Made by a program: the position numbers and the translations under genes. A DNA stretch of 64,000 nt from Bacteroidota bacterium (GTDB lineage: Bacteria > Bacteroidota > Ignavibacteria > Ignavibacteriales > Melioribacteraceae). The stretch covers positions 124,001 through 188,000 of the forward strand of contig JAHJUE010000006.1 in NCBI GenBank assembly GCA_018829205.1, in the 5' to 3' direction. This document shows positions 8,610 to 17,472 of this stretch, one piece after another. The notes under the pieces were generated by a model. It saw only the letters and a list, made by a program, of their open reading frames with translations, was not told the origin of the DNA and did no database searches. Position 1 is the first letter of the stretch, and every line of letters begins with the position of its first letter.

Positions 8610-9887
8610 ATGAAAAAAATTTTAATTTTAATTTTTGTTATGAGCCTTCCGTTAATTTCTTATTCACAGAATATTAACGGGAGGTTCTCCTCTTCTCTCT
8701 ATACATTTGAAAGATTCGACAACGCAAATACTTCCGAAACATATATTAGATCATTTCAGTCATTATACTTCAACGCAAATAAAAACGATATTTCAATCAG
8801 AACAAGGCTTAATTTTGAAACAAACCTTTCAGGCTCGTTGGAAAGCGATCCTAGATTACGTTTTTATAACCTTTATCTCGAAGCTAGAAATGTATTTGAT
8901 ATAGCTACGTTAAAAATAGGAAGACAGCCTTTGTATAATAGTGTAGCCGGCGGGGTGTTCGACGGAGCAAGCGTAAAAGCTAAATTATCCGGCGTTACTG
9001 TCAGCGGTTATTACGGCGGCAATGTACCTGCTTATCAAAAACTCGAATTGACAGATAGTTGGAGCGAAGACTATATTTTAGGCGGTAAAATTGAATTAAC
9101 CGCAATTGAAAATTTCAGGCTTTCCGCAAGTTATGTTGATAAGAATTTTAAACCTGTCGATTATACTGCGCTTAGATTGGATGAGAACCTTGATTCGGTT
9201 CAAGTTTTAATTCAAAAGAATTCGAGTCAGTATAAATTGATTTCTGGAGAAGCTTCATATAATTTAAGCGGAGTATTTAATATTAACTCTACTTACGAGT
9301 ATGACTTGAATTTTAACACTACTTCTAAGTTTGAAGTAAGCGGCAGATACGATAATATAGAGAATGTAGGCATTAGTCTATATTATAATTTCCGCGAGCC
9401 TAAACTCAGATACAATTCAATATTTTCTGTTTTTAATTTCGGCAACACTCAGGAAATTGAAGGCGGTATTGATTATAAAATTAGCGACAAATTTACTGTT
9501 GTTGGAAAATTTGCGAATGTAACTTTTGAAGACGAAGATTCGCAAAGATTTACCGTGGGTCTTAATTCAAATTACGGAAGCGTAAGCTACCGTAAATCAA
9601 TGGGATATGCCGGCGAACTTGATGCTGTTTCGGTTTATACTGCCCACTCAATGCTCGACGGTATGATAACACCATCAATTGGATTATCCTACACAACTTA
9701 CAAACTGTCGGAAAATGAAGAAGCTCAGAATTTAACTTCATTTCTTGGAGGAGTAAATTACAGACCTTTTAATACATGGTCATTTGATTTACAAGGCCAG
9801 TATTTCAACAACAAAATTTACAGCAGCGACTTTAGACTGTTATTTAAAATCAATCATTGGTTTAACTCTAACTTAGAAATCTTATAA
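8610..9887 (+). CDS. Outer-membrane beta-barrel protein, probable porin of a porin-cytochrome conduit
   Basis: 425 residues with a signal peptide (cleavage after about 19, LISYSQ). The rest is alternating polar/hydrophobic strands rich in aromatic and Gly residues and ends in a strand-like segment, typical of a barrel with about 16-20 strands. No haem motif. The size resembles the barrel component of Geobacter porin-cytochrome complexes rather than the larger MtrB. The next gene, a 14-heme cytochrome, starts one base after the stop, and an 11-heme lipoprotein follows. The inferred role is a sleeve that lets cytochromes span the outer membrane. It could instead be an ordinary porin; the context argues against that. 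Confidence 0.7.
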   Translation: MKKILILIFVMSLPLISYSQNINGRFSSSLYTFERFDNANTSETYIRSFQSLYFNANKNDISIRTRLNFETNLSGSLESDPRLRFYNLYLEARNVFDIATLKIGRQPLYNSVAGGVFDGASVKAKLSGVTVSGYYGGNVPAYQKLELTDSWSEDYILGGKIELTAIENFRLSASYVDKNFKPVDYTALRLDENLDSVQVLIQKNSSQYKLISGEASYNLSGVFNINSTYEYDLNFNTTSKFEVSGRYDNIENVGISLYYNFREPKLRYNSIFSVFNFGNTQEIEGGIDYKISDKFTVVGKFANVTFEDEDSQRFTVGLNSNYGSVSYRKSMGYAGELDAVSVYTAHSMLDGMITPSIGLSYTTYKLSENEEAQNLTSFLGGVNYRPFNTWSFDLQGQYFNNKIYSSDFRLLFKINHWFNSNLEIL

Positions 9888-9888
9888 T

Positions 9889-11088
9889 ATGAAATCAAAA
9901 CACTTTTATATTTTTATCGGTGCGGTTGTAATACTTTTTTTAGCTATTACAGCTTTTACATCGGAGAATCCTGGTGATTCTAAAACAAATAAAGACATAA
10001 TCAAATTTTCTCATCAGCTGCACGCGGAAGTTACTGATTGCGCATCTTGTCATACAGGGGTTGCAGAGGCGGCTTCGCTTGACGTAAGACTTTTACCTGA
10101 AAAGGAAGTCTGCGCTACATGCCATGATGTTGAAGATGATGATAATTGCTCAATGTGCCATTATGAAGATGTAAACGAACCATTGCTTCAAAGTAAATCA
10201 TCTTTATTCTTTAATCACGCATTTCACATCAATCAGCAAAAAATGGAATGTACAACTTGCCATAACGGACTAAGCGAAGTTGAATACAGCTTTGAAGCAT
10301 CCGGCGCAAATCCTGTTATGAACAAATGTTATACATGCCATAATGATATAAGTACCGCTTCTAATGCTTGTGAACTTTGTCATAAAAATACCGCGGATTT
10401 AATACCTGATGATCACAAAAAAGTAAGCTTTAATAAAAATCATAAATTTGCAGCGACAAATGATGACGAAAATTGCGCTATGTGCCATAACGAAGATTTC
10501 TGCGGTACCTGCCATGTTTCTACAACCGCGCTTGACGCGTTAAATAAAGTTGATGATTTTTATACCCCTTATTCACCTCATAAATTTAAATCGGACGCAA
10601 AACAACAGCAGATTTCAAGAGTCCATGATTTAAACTTTGCTTACACGCACGGCATTGAAGCTAAAGGTAAAACAAGCGAATGCCAAACTTGTCACCAGGT
10701 TGAAACATTCTGCGCCGAATGTCATAATTCATCAGGCGGGGATTTTGCAAGCGAAGGTTTTGTGCCTTATTCGCATACTCAACCGAATTTTACAACTATC
10801 GGTGTAGGTACAGGCGGCGGCCAGCATGCAATTCTTGCTAAACGAGATATTGAAAGCTGCGCTTCATGCCACGATACACAGGGCGCTGACGCGAATTGTA
10901 TTATGTGTCATACGGATAACGACGGAATAAAAGGAACAAACCCAAGAACCCATGACGCTAATTTTTTGAAGGACAGCGAAGGTGATTGGCATAGTGACGA
11001 CGGTTCGGTGTGTTATACATGCCATACTACTGCAAGCGCAAGTTCCGGAATTGCAGGTGTCGGTTTCTGCGGATATTGTCATAATTAA
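9889..11088 (+). CDS. 14-heme periplasmic/outer-membrane cytochrome c
   Basis: 399 residues. A hydrophobic segment at about 6-23 acts as a signal peptide or anchor. Fourteen CxxCH motifs run from CASCH near residue 52 to CGYCH at the very C-terminus. Early motifs follow an F-S-H-x-x-H pattern (FSHQLHAEVTDCASCH), a feature of cytochrome c7/c3-type modules in which a histidine before the CxxCH is the distal ligand. The gene starts one base after the barrel gene and is certainly co-transcribed with it. It probably fills the barrel or docks on its periplasmic side. Confidence 0.85.
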   Translation: MKSKHFYIFIGAVVILFLAITAFTSENPGDSKTNKDIIKFSHQLHAEVTDCASCHTGVAEAASLDVRLLPEKEVCATCHDVEDDDNCSMCHYEDVNEPLLQSKSSLFFNHAFHINQQKMECTTCHNGLSEVEYSFEASGANPVMNKCYTCHNDISTASNACELCHKNTADLIPDDHKKVSFNKNHKFAATNDDENCAMCHNEDFCGTCHVSTTALDALNKVDDFYTPYSPHKFKSDAKQQQISRVHDLNFAYTHGIEAKGKTSECQTCHQVETFCAECHNSSGGDFASEGFVPYSHTQPNFTTIGVGTGGGQHAILAKRDIESCASCHDTQGADANCIMCHTDNDGIKGTNPRTHDANFLKDSEGDWHSDDGSVCYTCHTTASASSGIAGVGFCGYCHN

Positions 11089-11110
11089 ATTTTATTAAAC
11101 AGGAAAATTC

Positions 11111-12229
11111 ATGAAATACGTTATTTCTTATTTATCGGTTTTTGTTCTGGTAATATTTGCTGCTGCGTGCAGCGATATTTCTGATGAAATTACAACTCCG
11201 GTTGAAGTAGGCATACACAGCGAAGGAATCTTAAACAGCAGTTCCAATAACTTTCATGGAAAGTTATTGGGAGAAAACGGATTTAAGGATTGTCAGCAAT
11301 GTCATGCTTCAACACTTACAGGAGGAACTGCCGGTGAAAGCTGCGTTAAATGTCACAGTTCAATTGGTGTTCATCAAGATGGAATTAAAAGTCCTTCTTC
11401 CGATAATTTCCATGCGAAATTCTTGAAGAACAATGGACTAATGATGAACGAATGTTCTCAATGTCATGGAGAAGAATATGAAGGCGGTTATTCTTCACCT
11501 ACATGTCAAAATTGTCATAAAGGAATAGCAGTTCATAAAACCGGAATTAAAAGCCCTTCTTCTGAAAATTTCCACGGCAAATTCATTCAGGCGCATAATT
11601 ATGATTTAGGCGAATGTTCGCAATGCCACGGAGATAACTATGCAGGCGGACTAATTTCAACTTCGTGCAACACATGCCATGATCAGTCAAACGGACCTGA
11701 AGCTTGCAATACATGTCACGGTGATTTTAATGATCCGGTTAAAATTGCTCCTGAAGTCGGCGCGCATTACTCGCATTTGGAAAATACTGTTATTGCTGCC
11801 GAAGTAAGCTGCGAAACCTGTCACAACGTTCCTGCCGCATTTAATTCTGCCGGACATATCGATTCAACCCCCGGCGCTGAAGTAATATTAACAGGAGCTG
11901 CGGGCGAAGGTTCTACTTTTAATCCTGCTAATATGACTTGCAATAATACATACTGCCATGGTAATTTTGAATTCTTAAAATCGGAATCAAATTTTCAATT
12001 TGTTTATACCGCGGATAAAATGGAAGGTAATAACTTTAATCCAGATTGGAATAAGCTTGACGCTTCACAGGCCGCTTGCGGAACATGTCACGGTTTGCCG
12101 CCTGTAGGACATATCCCTTCTGATCTTTCATCATGTGTTAATTGCCATGCCGGTGTTGTTGATGCCGCCGGAAACATTATTGATAAATCAAAACATATTA
12201 ATGGCGTTAAGAATACATTTGGAAATTAA
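11111..12229 (+). CDS. 11-heme outer-membrane lipoprotein cytochrome c
   Basis: 372 residues. The signal ends in a lipobox with Cys20 (VIFAAAC), so it should be lipidated. Ten CxxCH motifs plus one CNNTYCH (277-283), a CX4CH site as in the Geobacter OmcB-type CxxxxCH/CxxCH lipoproteins. Residues about 33-170 contain three copies of a repeat (GIHSEGI..., GIKSPSSDNFHAKF, GIKSPSSENFHGKF), each followed by a Gly-rich haem pair. It is the last gene of the barrel-cytochrome set and is followed by a strong terminator. The likely place is the cell surface, as the terminal reductase or the link to extracellular acceptors. Confidence 0.83.
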   Translation: MKYVISYLSVFVLVIFAAACSDISDEITTPVEVGIHSEGILNSSSNNFHGKLLGENGFKDCQQCHASTLTGGTAGESCVKCHSSIGVHQDGIKSPSSDNFHAKFLKNNGLMMNECSQCHGEEYEGGYSSPTCQNCHKGIAVHKTGIKSPSSENFHGKFIQAHNYDLGECSQCHGDNYAGGLISTSCNTCHDQSNGPEACNTCHGDFNDPVKIAPEVGAHYSHLENTVIAAEVSCETCHNVPAAFNSAGHIDSTPGAEVILTGAAGEGSTFNPANMTCNNTYCHGNFEFLKSESNFQFVYTADKMEGNNFNPDWNKLDASQAACGTCHGLPPVGHIPSDLSSCVNCHAGVVDAAGNIIDKSKHINGVKNTFGN

Positions 12230-12244
12230 TACTTCTAAATAATT

Positions 12245-12275
12245 AAAAAAGCCGCTTTAAAGCGGCTTTTTTTTA
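12245..12275 (+). terminator. Rho-independent terminator of the cytochrome operon
   Basis: GCCGCTTT/AAAGCGGC (12251-12266) is a self-complementary stem preceded by an A run and followed by eight or more T. It lies 16 bases after the stop of the 11-heme lipoprotein gene. Confidence 0.92.
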
Positions 12276-12392
12276 TTTATTTCAATAGAAACGGTCAAAA
12301 CCTCACCTTATATTAGCAGTGATAATAAGCGACATCCTGTAAAATTATCTTATCTTTTTTCCTATTAATTCAATAACTTTACTATTAGATTT

Positions 12393-12409
12393 TTTTGAAA
12401 TTTTCAAAA
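12393..12409 (+). promoter_or_regulatory. AT-rich palindrome just ahead of the haem operon
   Basis: TTTTGAAA-T-TTTCAAAA is perfectly symmetric and lies 28 bases before the first gene of the haem cluster. It could be an operator, but AT-rich palindromes arise easily by chance in this sequence. Confidence 0.25.
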
Positions 12410-12436
12410 TGATAAGTTTTAATTTATAGAGGAAAA

Positions 12437-13261
12437 ATGCTTTCAACGGTACATTTAATGAATATTAGTCTGCCGATTCTTTACATATTTACATTCGGCG
12501 CGTACTGGTATGATTTTACACATGAGAAGAAAAATCTTTCCAATTCAAAAAGAATTTTTCTGTTTGTAACTGTTGTAATACATGTATTTTATCTAATCGT
12601 TAGAACTATTGAATTTAATCATACCCCTATTACTAGCAAATTCGAAATATTTACTGTACTTGCATTCTGCATCGCATTTTCTTATTTCATTCTTGAGCTT
12701 CTTACCGATATAAGAGGCACAGGATTATTTATAATTTTATTTTCGCTTATATTTCAAATTTTATCTTCGATCTTTATTGAAGATCTTTTAGAAGTTAATG
12801 AGTTATTACGCAACAGGCTTTTGGGTCTGCATGTAATTAGCGCAATTTGCGGCTATACCGGTATTACAATTTCCGCCGTATACGGCGTGCTTTTTATTAT
12901 TTTATATAAATCATTAAAACTAAGTAAGTTTGGATTAATTTTTAAAAGATTGCCGAGCTTGGAAACACTTGAAAAACTTTCATTCTACTCCTTGGTAATC
13001 GGATTTATATTTTTAACTATCGCTATTATAATTGGCTCTATATGGCTGCCTGCCGCATTCCCGAATTTTAGTTTTCTGGATCCAAAATTAATTTCTACGG
13101 GAATTGTATGGATAATTTACGGCGCCGGAATTGTTGCAAAGCTTGCAGCAAGCTGGTATGGAAAAAAAGTTATAACTTTTTCATTAGTCGGTTTTATAAT
13201 GGCAATTATATCATTAATACTCGGACAATTTTTGCAAAATAGTTTTCACATGTTTACTTGA
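12437..13261 (+). CDS. HemX/CcsA-like integral membrane protein
   Basis: 274 residues, almost entirely membrane helices (about eight). Overall pattern and position match the cytochrome c assembly (CcsA/HemX) family. The tryptophan-rich WGxxWxWD haem-handling motif of true CcsA/CcmC/CcmF is absent; the corresponding region reads GSIWLPAAFPNF...LDP. This and the position 16 bases before hemA point to HemX, the small membrane protein next to hemA in Bacillus-type hem operons, where it affects glutamyl-tRNA reductase level. RBS agagg precedes the ATG. A residual c-type biogenesis role cannot be excluded. Confidence 0.7.
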   Translation: MLSTVHLMNISLPILYIFTFGAYWYDFTHEKKNLSNSKRIFLFVTVVIHVFYLIVRTIEFNHTPITSKFEIFTVLAFCIAFSYFILELLTDIRGTGLFIILFSLIFQILSSIFIEDLLEVNELLRNRLLGLHVISAICGYTGITISAVYGVLFIILYKSLKLSKFGLIFKRLPSLETLEKLSFYSLVIGFIFLTIAIIIGSIWLPAAFPNFSFLDPKLISTGIVWIIYGAGIVAKLAASWYGKKVITFSLVGFIMAIISLILGQFLQNSFHMFT

Positions 13262-13276
13262 TTAATATATTAGATA

Positions 13277-14575
13277 ATGAACCTAGTCGGAATTACAATA
13301 AATCATAAAACCGCTCCAATTGAATTGAGAGAGGCGCTGCACTTAAGTAAGGATGAAATTTTAGAACTAATCCCTGTTCTAAAAAAAGAATCTCTTTCTG
13401 AGGGATTTATATTATCAACCTGCAACCGCACAGAAATATTTGGTTTTCCAAAAGACGGAAAATTAAATTATCAGCAGATACAAAACTCGCTTCTTGATTT
13501 TAAACCAATAAAAAACATAAAACCGGAAAACTTCGATAAATTCTTTTCATGCAGCGCGGTTAAACATATTTTTGCCGTTTCAGCCGGAATTGATTCATTA
13601 ATTATTGGCGACAGTCAAATTCTAGGACAATTAAAAGACGCGTTTGAAGTTTCAGAGGATATGAATTTTACTGATCCAATATTGAAAAGAATTTTCGATA
13701 CAACTATAAAGGTAGGAAAAAGAGCAATCCGCGAAACCGAGATTGGCGAAGGAGCTGTATCTGTAAGTTATGCCGCTGTTCAAGTTGTAGAAAAAATATT
13801 CGCCAATATTTCAATGAAAAACGCGCTTGTAATTGGAGCCGGTGAAACCGGGGAACTCGCAGCGGTTCATCTTCGCGATAAAGGCGTTACCGATATAACT
13901 GTAACAAACAGAACTCTTGACAGAGCAGAAAAACTTGCTGAAAAAATTCACGGTAAGGTCGTGCATTTTAACGACTTCAAAAACCATCTTTACGAATACG
14001 ATATAATTGTCAGCGCGACAAGTTCTGATACTTTTATAATTAATAAAGATGATATAAAAGCAGTTATGAAAAAACGCAGAGGCTCCCCTATTTGCATTAT
14101 GGATATTGCCATTCCGCGCGACGTTGACCCAAGCGTTAAAAATATTGACAACGTATTCTATAATGATATCGATTCGTTAAATTTTATTGTTGAAGAAAAT
14201 TTAAGAAAAAGAAAAGACGAAATTCCGAAAGTAAATAATATTATTCTTGATGAAATGGTCGGTTTTTTCGGATGGTATAATACGCTGGAAGTTGTACCGG
14301 TAATTAAATCGGTAAGGAATTTCTTCGACGATATTGCCAACGATGAACTTACAAAACTTAGAAACAAAGTGTCAAATGAAGATTATATAAAGGTTGAAGA
14401 AATGACAAAACGTCTGCTGGGCAGACTTCTTCACAATCCCACAATTAAATTAAGAGAGCTTGCCGAAACCGGCGTAAATGCTCAGGACACTGTAAATCAT
14501 ACGCTAATAGTTAAAGAGTTATTCGGACTTGAAAACCCGAACGACAAAAACGGTTCAAACAAAATAGAGGAATGA
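13277..14575 (+). CDS. hemA: Glutamyl-tRNA reductase
   Basis: 432 residues, full length. It reduces Glu-tRNA(Glu) to glutamate-1-semialdehyde, the first committed step of C5-pathway tetrapyrrole synthesis. Visible signatures: catalytic Cys49 in LSTCNRTEIFG, IIGDSQILGQLKDAF, a Rossmann GAGETGELAA segment for NADPH, and the C-terminal dimerisation helix. First enzymatic gene of the hem cluster; the hemC start follows its stop by four bases. The partner enzyme HemL is encoded at 22944, in the same region. Confidence 0.97.
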   Translation: MNLVGITINHKTAPIELREALHLSKDEILELIPVLKKESLSEGFILSTCNRTEIFGFPKDGKLNYQQIQNSLLDFKPIKNIKPENFDKFFSCSAVKHIFAVSAGIDSLIIGDSQILGQLKDAFEVSEDMNFTDPILKRIFDTTIKVGKRAIRETEIGEGAVSVSYAAVQVVEKIFANISMKNALVIGAGETGELAAVHLRDKGVTDITVTNRTLDRAEKLAEKIHGKVVHFNDFKNHLYEYDIIVSATSSDTFIINKDDIKAVMKKRRGSPICIMDIAIPRDVDPSVKNIDNVFYNDIDSLNFIVEENLRKRKDEIPKVNNIILDEMVGFFGWYNTLEVVPVIKSVRNFFDDIANDELTKLRNKVSNEDYIKVEEMTKRLLGRLLHNPTIKLRELAETGVNAQDTVNHTLIVKELFGLENPNDKNGSNKIEE

Positions 14576-14579
14576 TTTT

Positions 14580-15524
14580 TTGGAAAAGAAAAAACTAATA
14601 ATTGGTTCACGATCAAGTGATTTAGCTTTATGGCAGGCATATCATGTAAAAAACGAACTTGAAAAAAGGAACAAAGGATTAACCGTCGAAATAAAACTTG
14701 TAAAAACAAAAGGCGATAAAATTCTTGATGTTGCTCTGTCAAAAATCGGCGACAAAGGTTTATTCACAAAAGAACTCGAAATTCATCTATTAAATAAAAC
14801 AATAGACATTGCCGTTCACAGCTTAAAGGATTTGCAAACTGATATTCCCGAAGGATTAAAATTGGCTGCAGTTACAAAGCGTCATGAAGTTGAAGATGTT
14901 TTAATAGCGCGTAAGAAAGGAATGACAATCGCAAAACTTCCCGACGGCGCAACGGTCGCTACTGGTTCATTAAGAAGAAGAAGCCAGCTTCAGCATTTGC
15001 GCCCCGATATAAAAATCGTTGAGCTCCGCGGAAATGTTCCGACAAGAATCCAGAAATTTATCGATTCAAAATGGGACGCCATTATTTTAGCGCGTGCCGG
15101 AGTTGAAAGATTAAAATTAAAAAAACATATCTCTTCTTTTATTTCGATTGAAGAAATGCTCCCTGCCGTTGGGCAAGGCGCTTTGGGAATAGAAATTCAT
15201 AAGGACAATAAATTCGCTTTTGATATTATTCAGTCAATTCATGATGAAAATACTTATGCCGCCGTTTTGGCCGAACGTACATTGTTAAAAGCGCTTGAAG
15301 GAGGATGTCAGGTGCCTATCGGCGCTTTCGCACAAGTAAGACCAAACGGATTATATTTGGATGGAATGGTCGGCGCATTGGACGGCAGCGTTACTTTCAG
15401 AAAAACTGTTAGAGGGAAAAAATCTGACGCAGTAAAACTCGGCAAATCTCTCGCAAAAGATTTATTAAAAGCCGGAGCCAAAGAAATACTAAATGAAATT
15501 TATAAAACTGTTAGACTAAAATAA
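14580..15524 (+). CDS. hemC: Porphobilinogen deaminase (hydroxymethylbilane synthase)
   Basis: 314 residues. It polymerises four porphobilinogens to hydroxymethylbilane. Cys243 in EGGCQVPIGAF is the expected attachment site of the dipyrromethane cofactor. IGSRSSDLALWQA, HSLKDLQT, TGSLRRRSQL and AVGQGALGIE are all family signatures. Start is TTG at 14580 with agagga about 10 bases before; no in-frame ATG fits better. Tightly linked to hemA and hemD. Confidence 0.96.
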   Translation: MEKKKLIIGSRSSDLALWQAYHVKNELEKRNKGLTVEIKLVKTKGDKILDVALSKIGDKGLFTKELEIHLLNKTIDIAVHSLKDLQTDIPEGLKLAAVTKRHEVEDVLIARKKGMTIAKLPDGATVATGSLRRRSQLQHLRPDIKIVELRGNVPTRIQKFIDSKWDAIILARAGVERLKLKKHISSFISIEEMLPAVGQGALGIEIHKDNKFAFDIIQSIHDENTYAAVLAERTLLKALEGGCQVPIGAFAQVRPNGLYLDGMVGALDGSVTFRKTVRGKKSDAVKLGKSLAKDLLKAGAKEILNEIYKTVRLK

Positions 15525-15526
15525 TT

Positions 15527-16327
15527 TTGAATAAACCGTTACAAAATAAAACCATTGTAATAACAAGAGGCGTCGAACAATCCGAATCTTCATTAAATAT
15601 ATTTGGTAATCTAGGCGCCAATGTAATTCTGTTCCCTACAATAAAAATTATTAATCCGGTAAGTTTTGAATTGTTTGATGAAGCGGTAAAGAATTTTAAT
15701 AATTTTAATTATCTGATATTTACATCCGTAAATTCTGTAAATAAATTTTCCGAAAGAATAAGTGATTTAAATATTTTACTAGATTTTACAAACATAAAAG
15801 TAGTCGCCACGGGAAGTAGAACCGCAAAAGCTTGTTTGGAAAATAATATTAAGGTAGATTTAATACCTGTCAAATATAATGCTGAAAATATAATTGATAA
15901 CTTAAAAGATGAAATAAAAAATAAAAATGTTCTTGTACCCTGCTCGGCAATAGCCAGAGAAGAATTAGTAAGTGGATTAACATCCGCCGGGGCTAATGTC
16001 GTTAAAACGGTTATTTATGAAGTTGGAATTCCTGACAAAGATGAAATTGCTGAATATATTTCCGAACTTAACAGAAATAGTCCCGATGTGTTTATATTCA
16101 CAAGTCCGTCTACTTTTAAGAATTTTTTATCAATTTTGAAGATTGACAATCCGGAGATTTATTTCCGAAATACAGTTATTGCGGCAATAGGAACAACAAC
16201 CGAATCCGCAATTGAGAGTTTAAATGTTAATGTTAATATTGTTCCCGAAGTTTTTACAATTGAAGCATTGGCCGAATCGGTTACCGATTATTTTGAGAAA
16301 ATAAATTTTACAAATCAACATGGATGA
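15527..16327 (+). CDS. hemD: Uroporphyrinogen-III synthase
   Basis: 266 residues, the usual size. It cyclises hydroxymethylbilane to uroporphyrinogen III. Weakly conserved family, but the two-lobe pattern is visible: KTIVITRG at the N-terminus, FTSVNSVNKF, then FIFTSPSTFKNFL and a VIAAIGTTTESAI ending. TTG start, two bases after the hemC stop. Position between hemC and hemE makes the call safe. Confidence 0.93.
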   Translation: MNKPLQNKTIVITRGVEQSESSLNIFGNLGANVILFPTIKIINPVSFELFDEAVKNFNNFNYLIFTSVNSVNKFSERISDLNILLDFTNIKVVATGSRTAKACLENNIKVDLIPVKYNAENIIDNLKDEIKNKNVLVPCSAIAREELVSGLTSAGANVVKTVIYEVGIPDKDEIAEYISELNRNSPDVFIFTSPSTFKNFLSILKIDNPEIYFRNTVIAAIGTTTESAIESLNVNVNIVPEVFTIEALAESVTDYFEKINFTNQHG

Positions 16328-16377
16328 TATTTATTAAAACCTATCATCAATAAATTACTAAATAAGGAGATTAATTC

Positions 16378-17424
16378 TTGGCTCAATTACAAAACGATAG
16401 ATTCTTAAGAGCATGCAGGAAACAGAAAGTTGATAGAACGCCAATTTGGATAATGCGTCAGGCTGGCCGTTATCTTCCTGAATACCGCGCTGTGCGGGCT
16501 AAGTCCGATTTTTTGACAATGTGTAAAACTCCCGAACTTGTTGCGGAAGTTACGCTTCAGCCAATCGACATTTTGGGAACAGACGCGGCAATAATTTTTT
16601 CCGATATACTTGTTATTCCCGAAGCTATGGGAATGTTTCTTGAAATGAACGAAGGGGTTGGTCCTGTTTTTCCGAAACCGATTAGAAATGAAAATGATTT
16701 TAACGAATTAAAAGATGCCGATCCTTCAAAAGATTTAAAGTACGTTATTGACGCGGTTGAGTTGACAAAAAAAGAACTTAACGGACGTGTTCCGCTTATT
16801 GGATTTTCAGGTGCGCCTTGGACTCTTCTTACCTATATGGTTGAAGGAAAGGGTTCAAAGAATTTTTCCGAAGTGAAGAAGTTAATTTATAATAATCCGA
16901 AACTTGCTCATAAAATCCTCGATAAAATTTCCGACTCGGTTATTAATTACCTAAATGCTAAAATTGAAGCCGGTGTTGACGCTGTACAAATTTTCGATAC
17001 CTGGGGCGGAATTCTTTCTCAAGATGATTTTGATGAGTTCTCACTACAATATATCACTAAAATTATAGCCGGTCTTAAAAGAAAAGACCAGCCTGTTATT
17101 GTATTCGCAAAAGGCGTTCATTCAAAATTAAGAAGATTAGCAAAATGCGGCGCCGATGTTTTAGGGCTTGACTGGACAATGGATATTAATAAAGTAAGAG
17201 AACGAGTAGGAGATAGAGTTGCTCTACAAGGTAATTTGGATCCTACAATTTTATACGGCACACAAGATTTTATTAAATCAAGAGTAAAAAAAACCTTGGA
17301 AGCATACGGAAAAGGAAGCGGGCACATATTCAATTTAGGACACGGAATTTTGCCGGATGTAAATCCTGAAAACGCAATTGCTCTTGTTAAGTTTGTTCAT
17401 GAAGAAAGTAAAAAATATCATTAA
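16378..17424 (+). CDS. hemE: Uroporphyrinogen decarboxylase
   Basis: 348 residues. It removes four acetate carboxyls to give coproporphyrinogen III. N-terminal signature TPIWIMRQAGRYLPEYR supplies the substrate-binding arginines; SGAPWTLLTYM and NLGHGILPDVNPE are also present. TTG start preceded by aaggag at about 16364-16369, a good Shine-Dalgarno. Located 50 bases after hemD and 48 before hemN. Confidence 0.97.
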   Translation: MAQLQNDRFLRACRKQKVDRTPIWIMRQAGRYLPEYRAVRAKSDFLTMCKTPELVAEVTLQPIDILGTDAAIIFSDILVIPEAMGMFLEMNEGVGPVFPKPIRNENDFNELKDADPSKDLKYVIDAVELTKKELNGRVPLIGFSGAPWTLLTYMVEGKGSKNFSEVKKLIYNNPKLAHKILDKISDSVINYLNAKIEAGVDAVQIFDTWGGILSQDDFDEFSLQYITKIIAGLKRKDQPVIVFAKGVHSKLRRLAKCGADVLGLDWTMDINKVRERVGDRVALQGNLDPTILYGTQDFIKSRVKKTLEAYGKGSGHIFNLGHGILPDVNPENAIALVKFVHEESKKYH

Positions 17425-17472
17425 TATTTATCATTCTTTGATATATATTAAGAATTAAAGGAAAGGTTAAAA

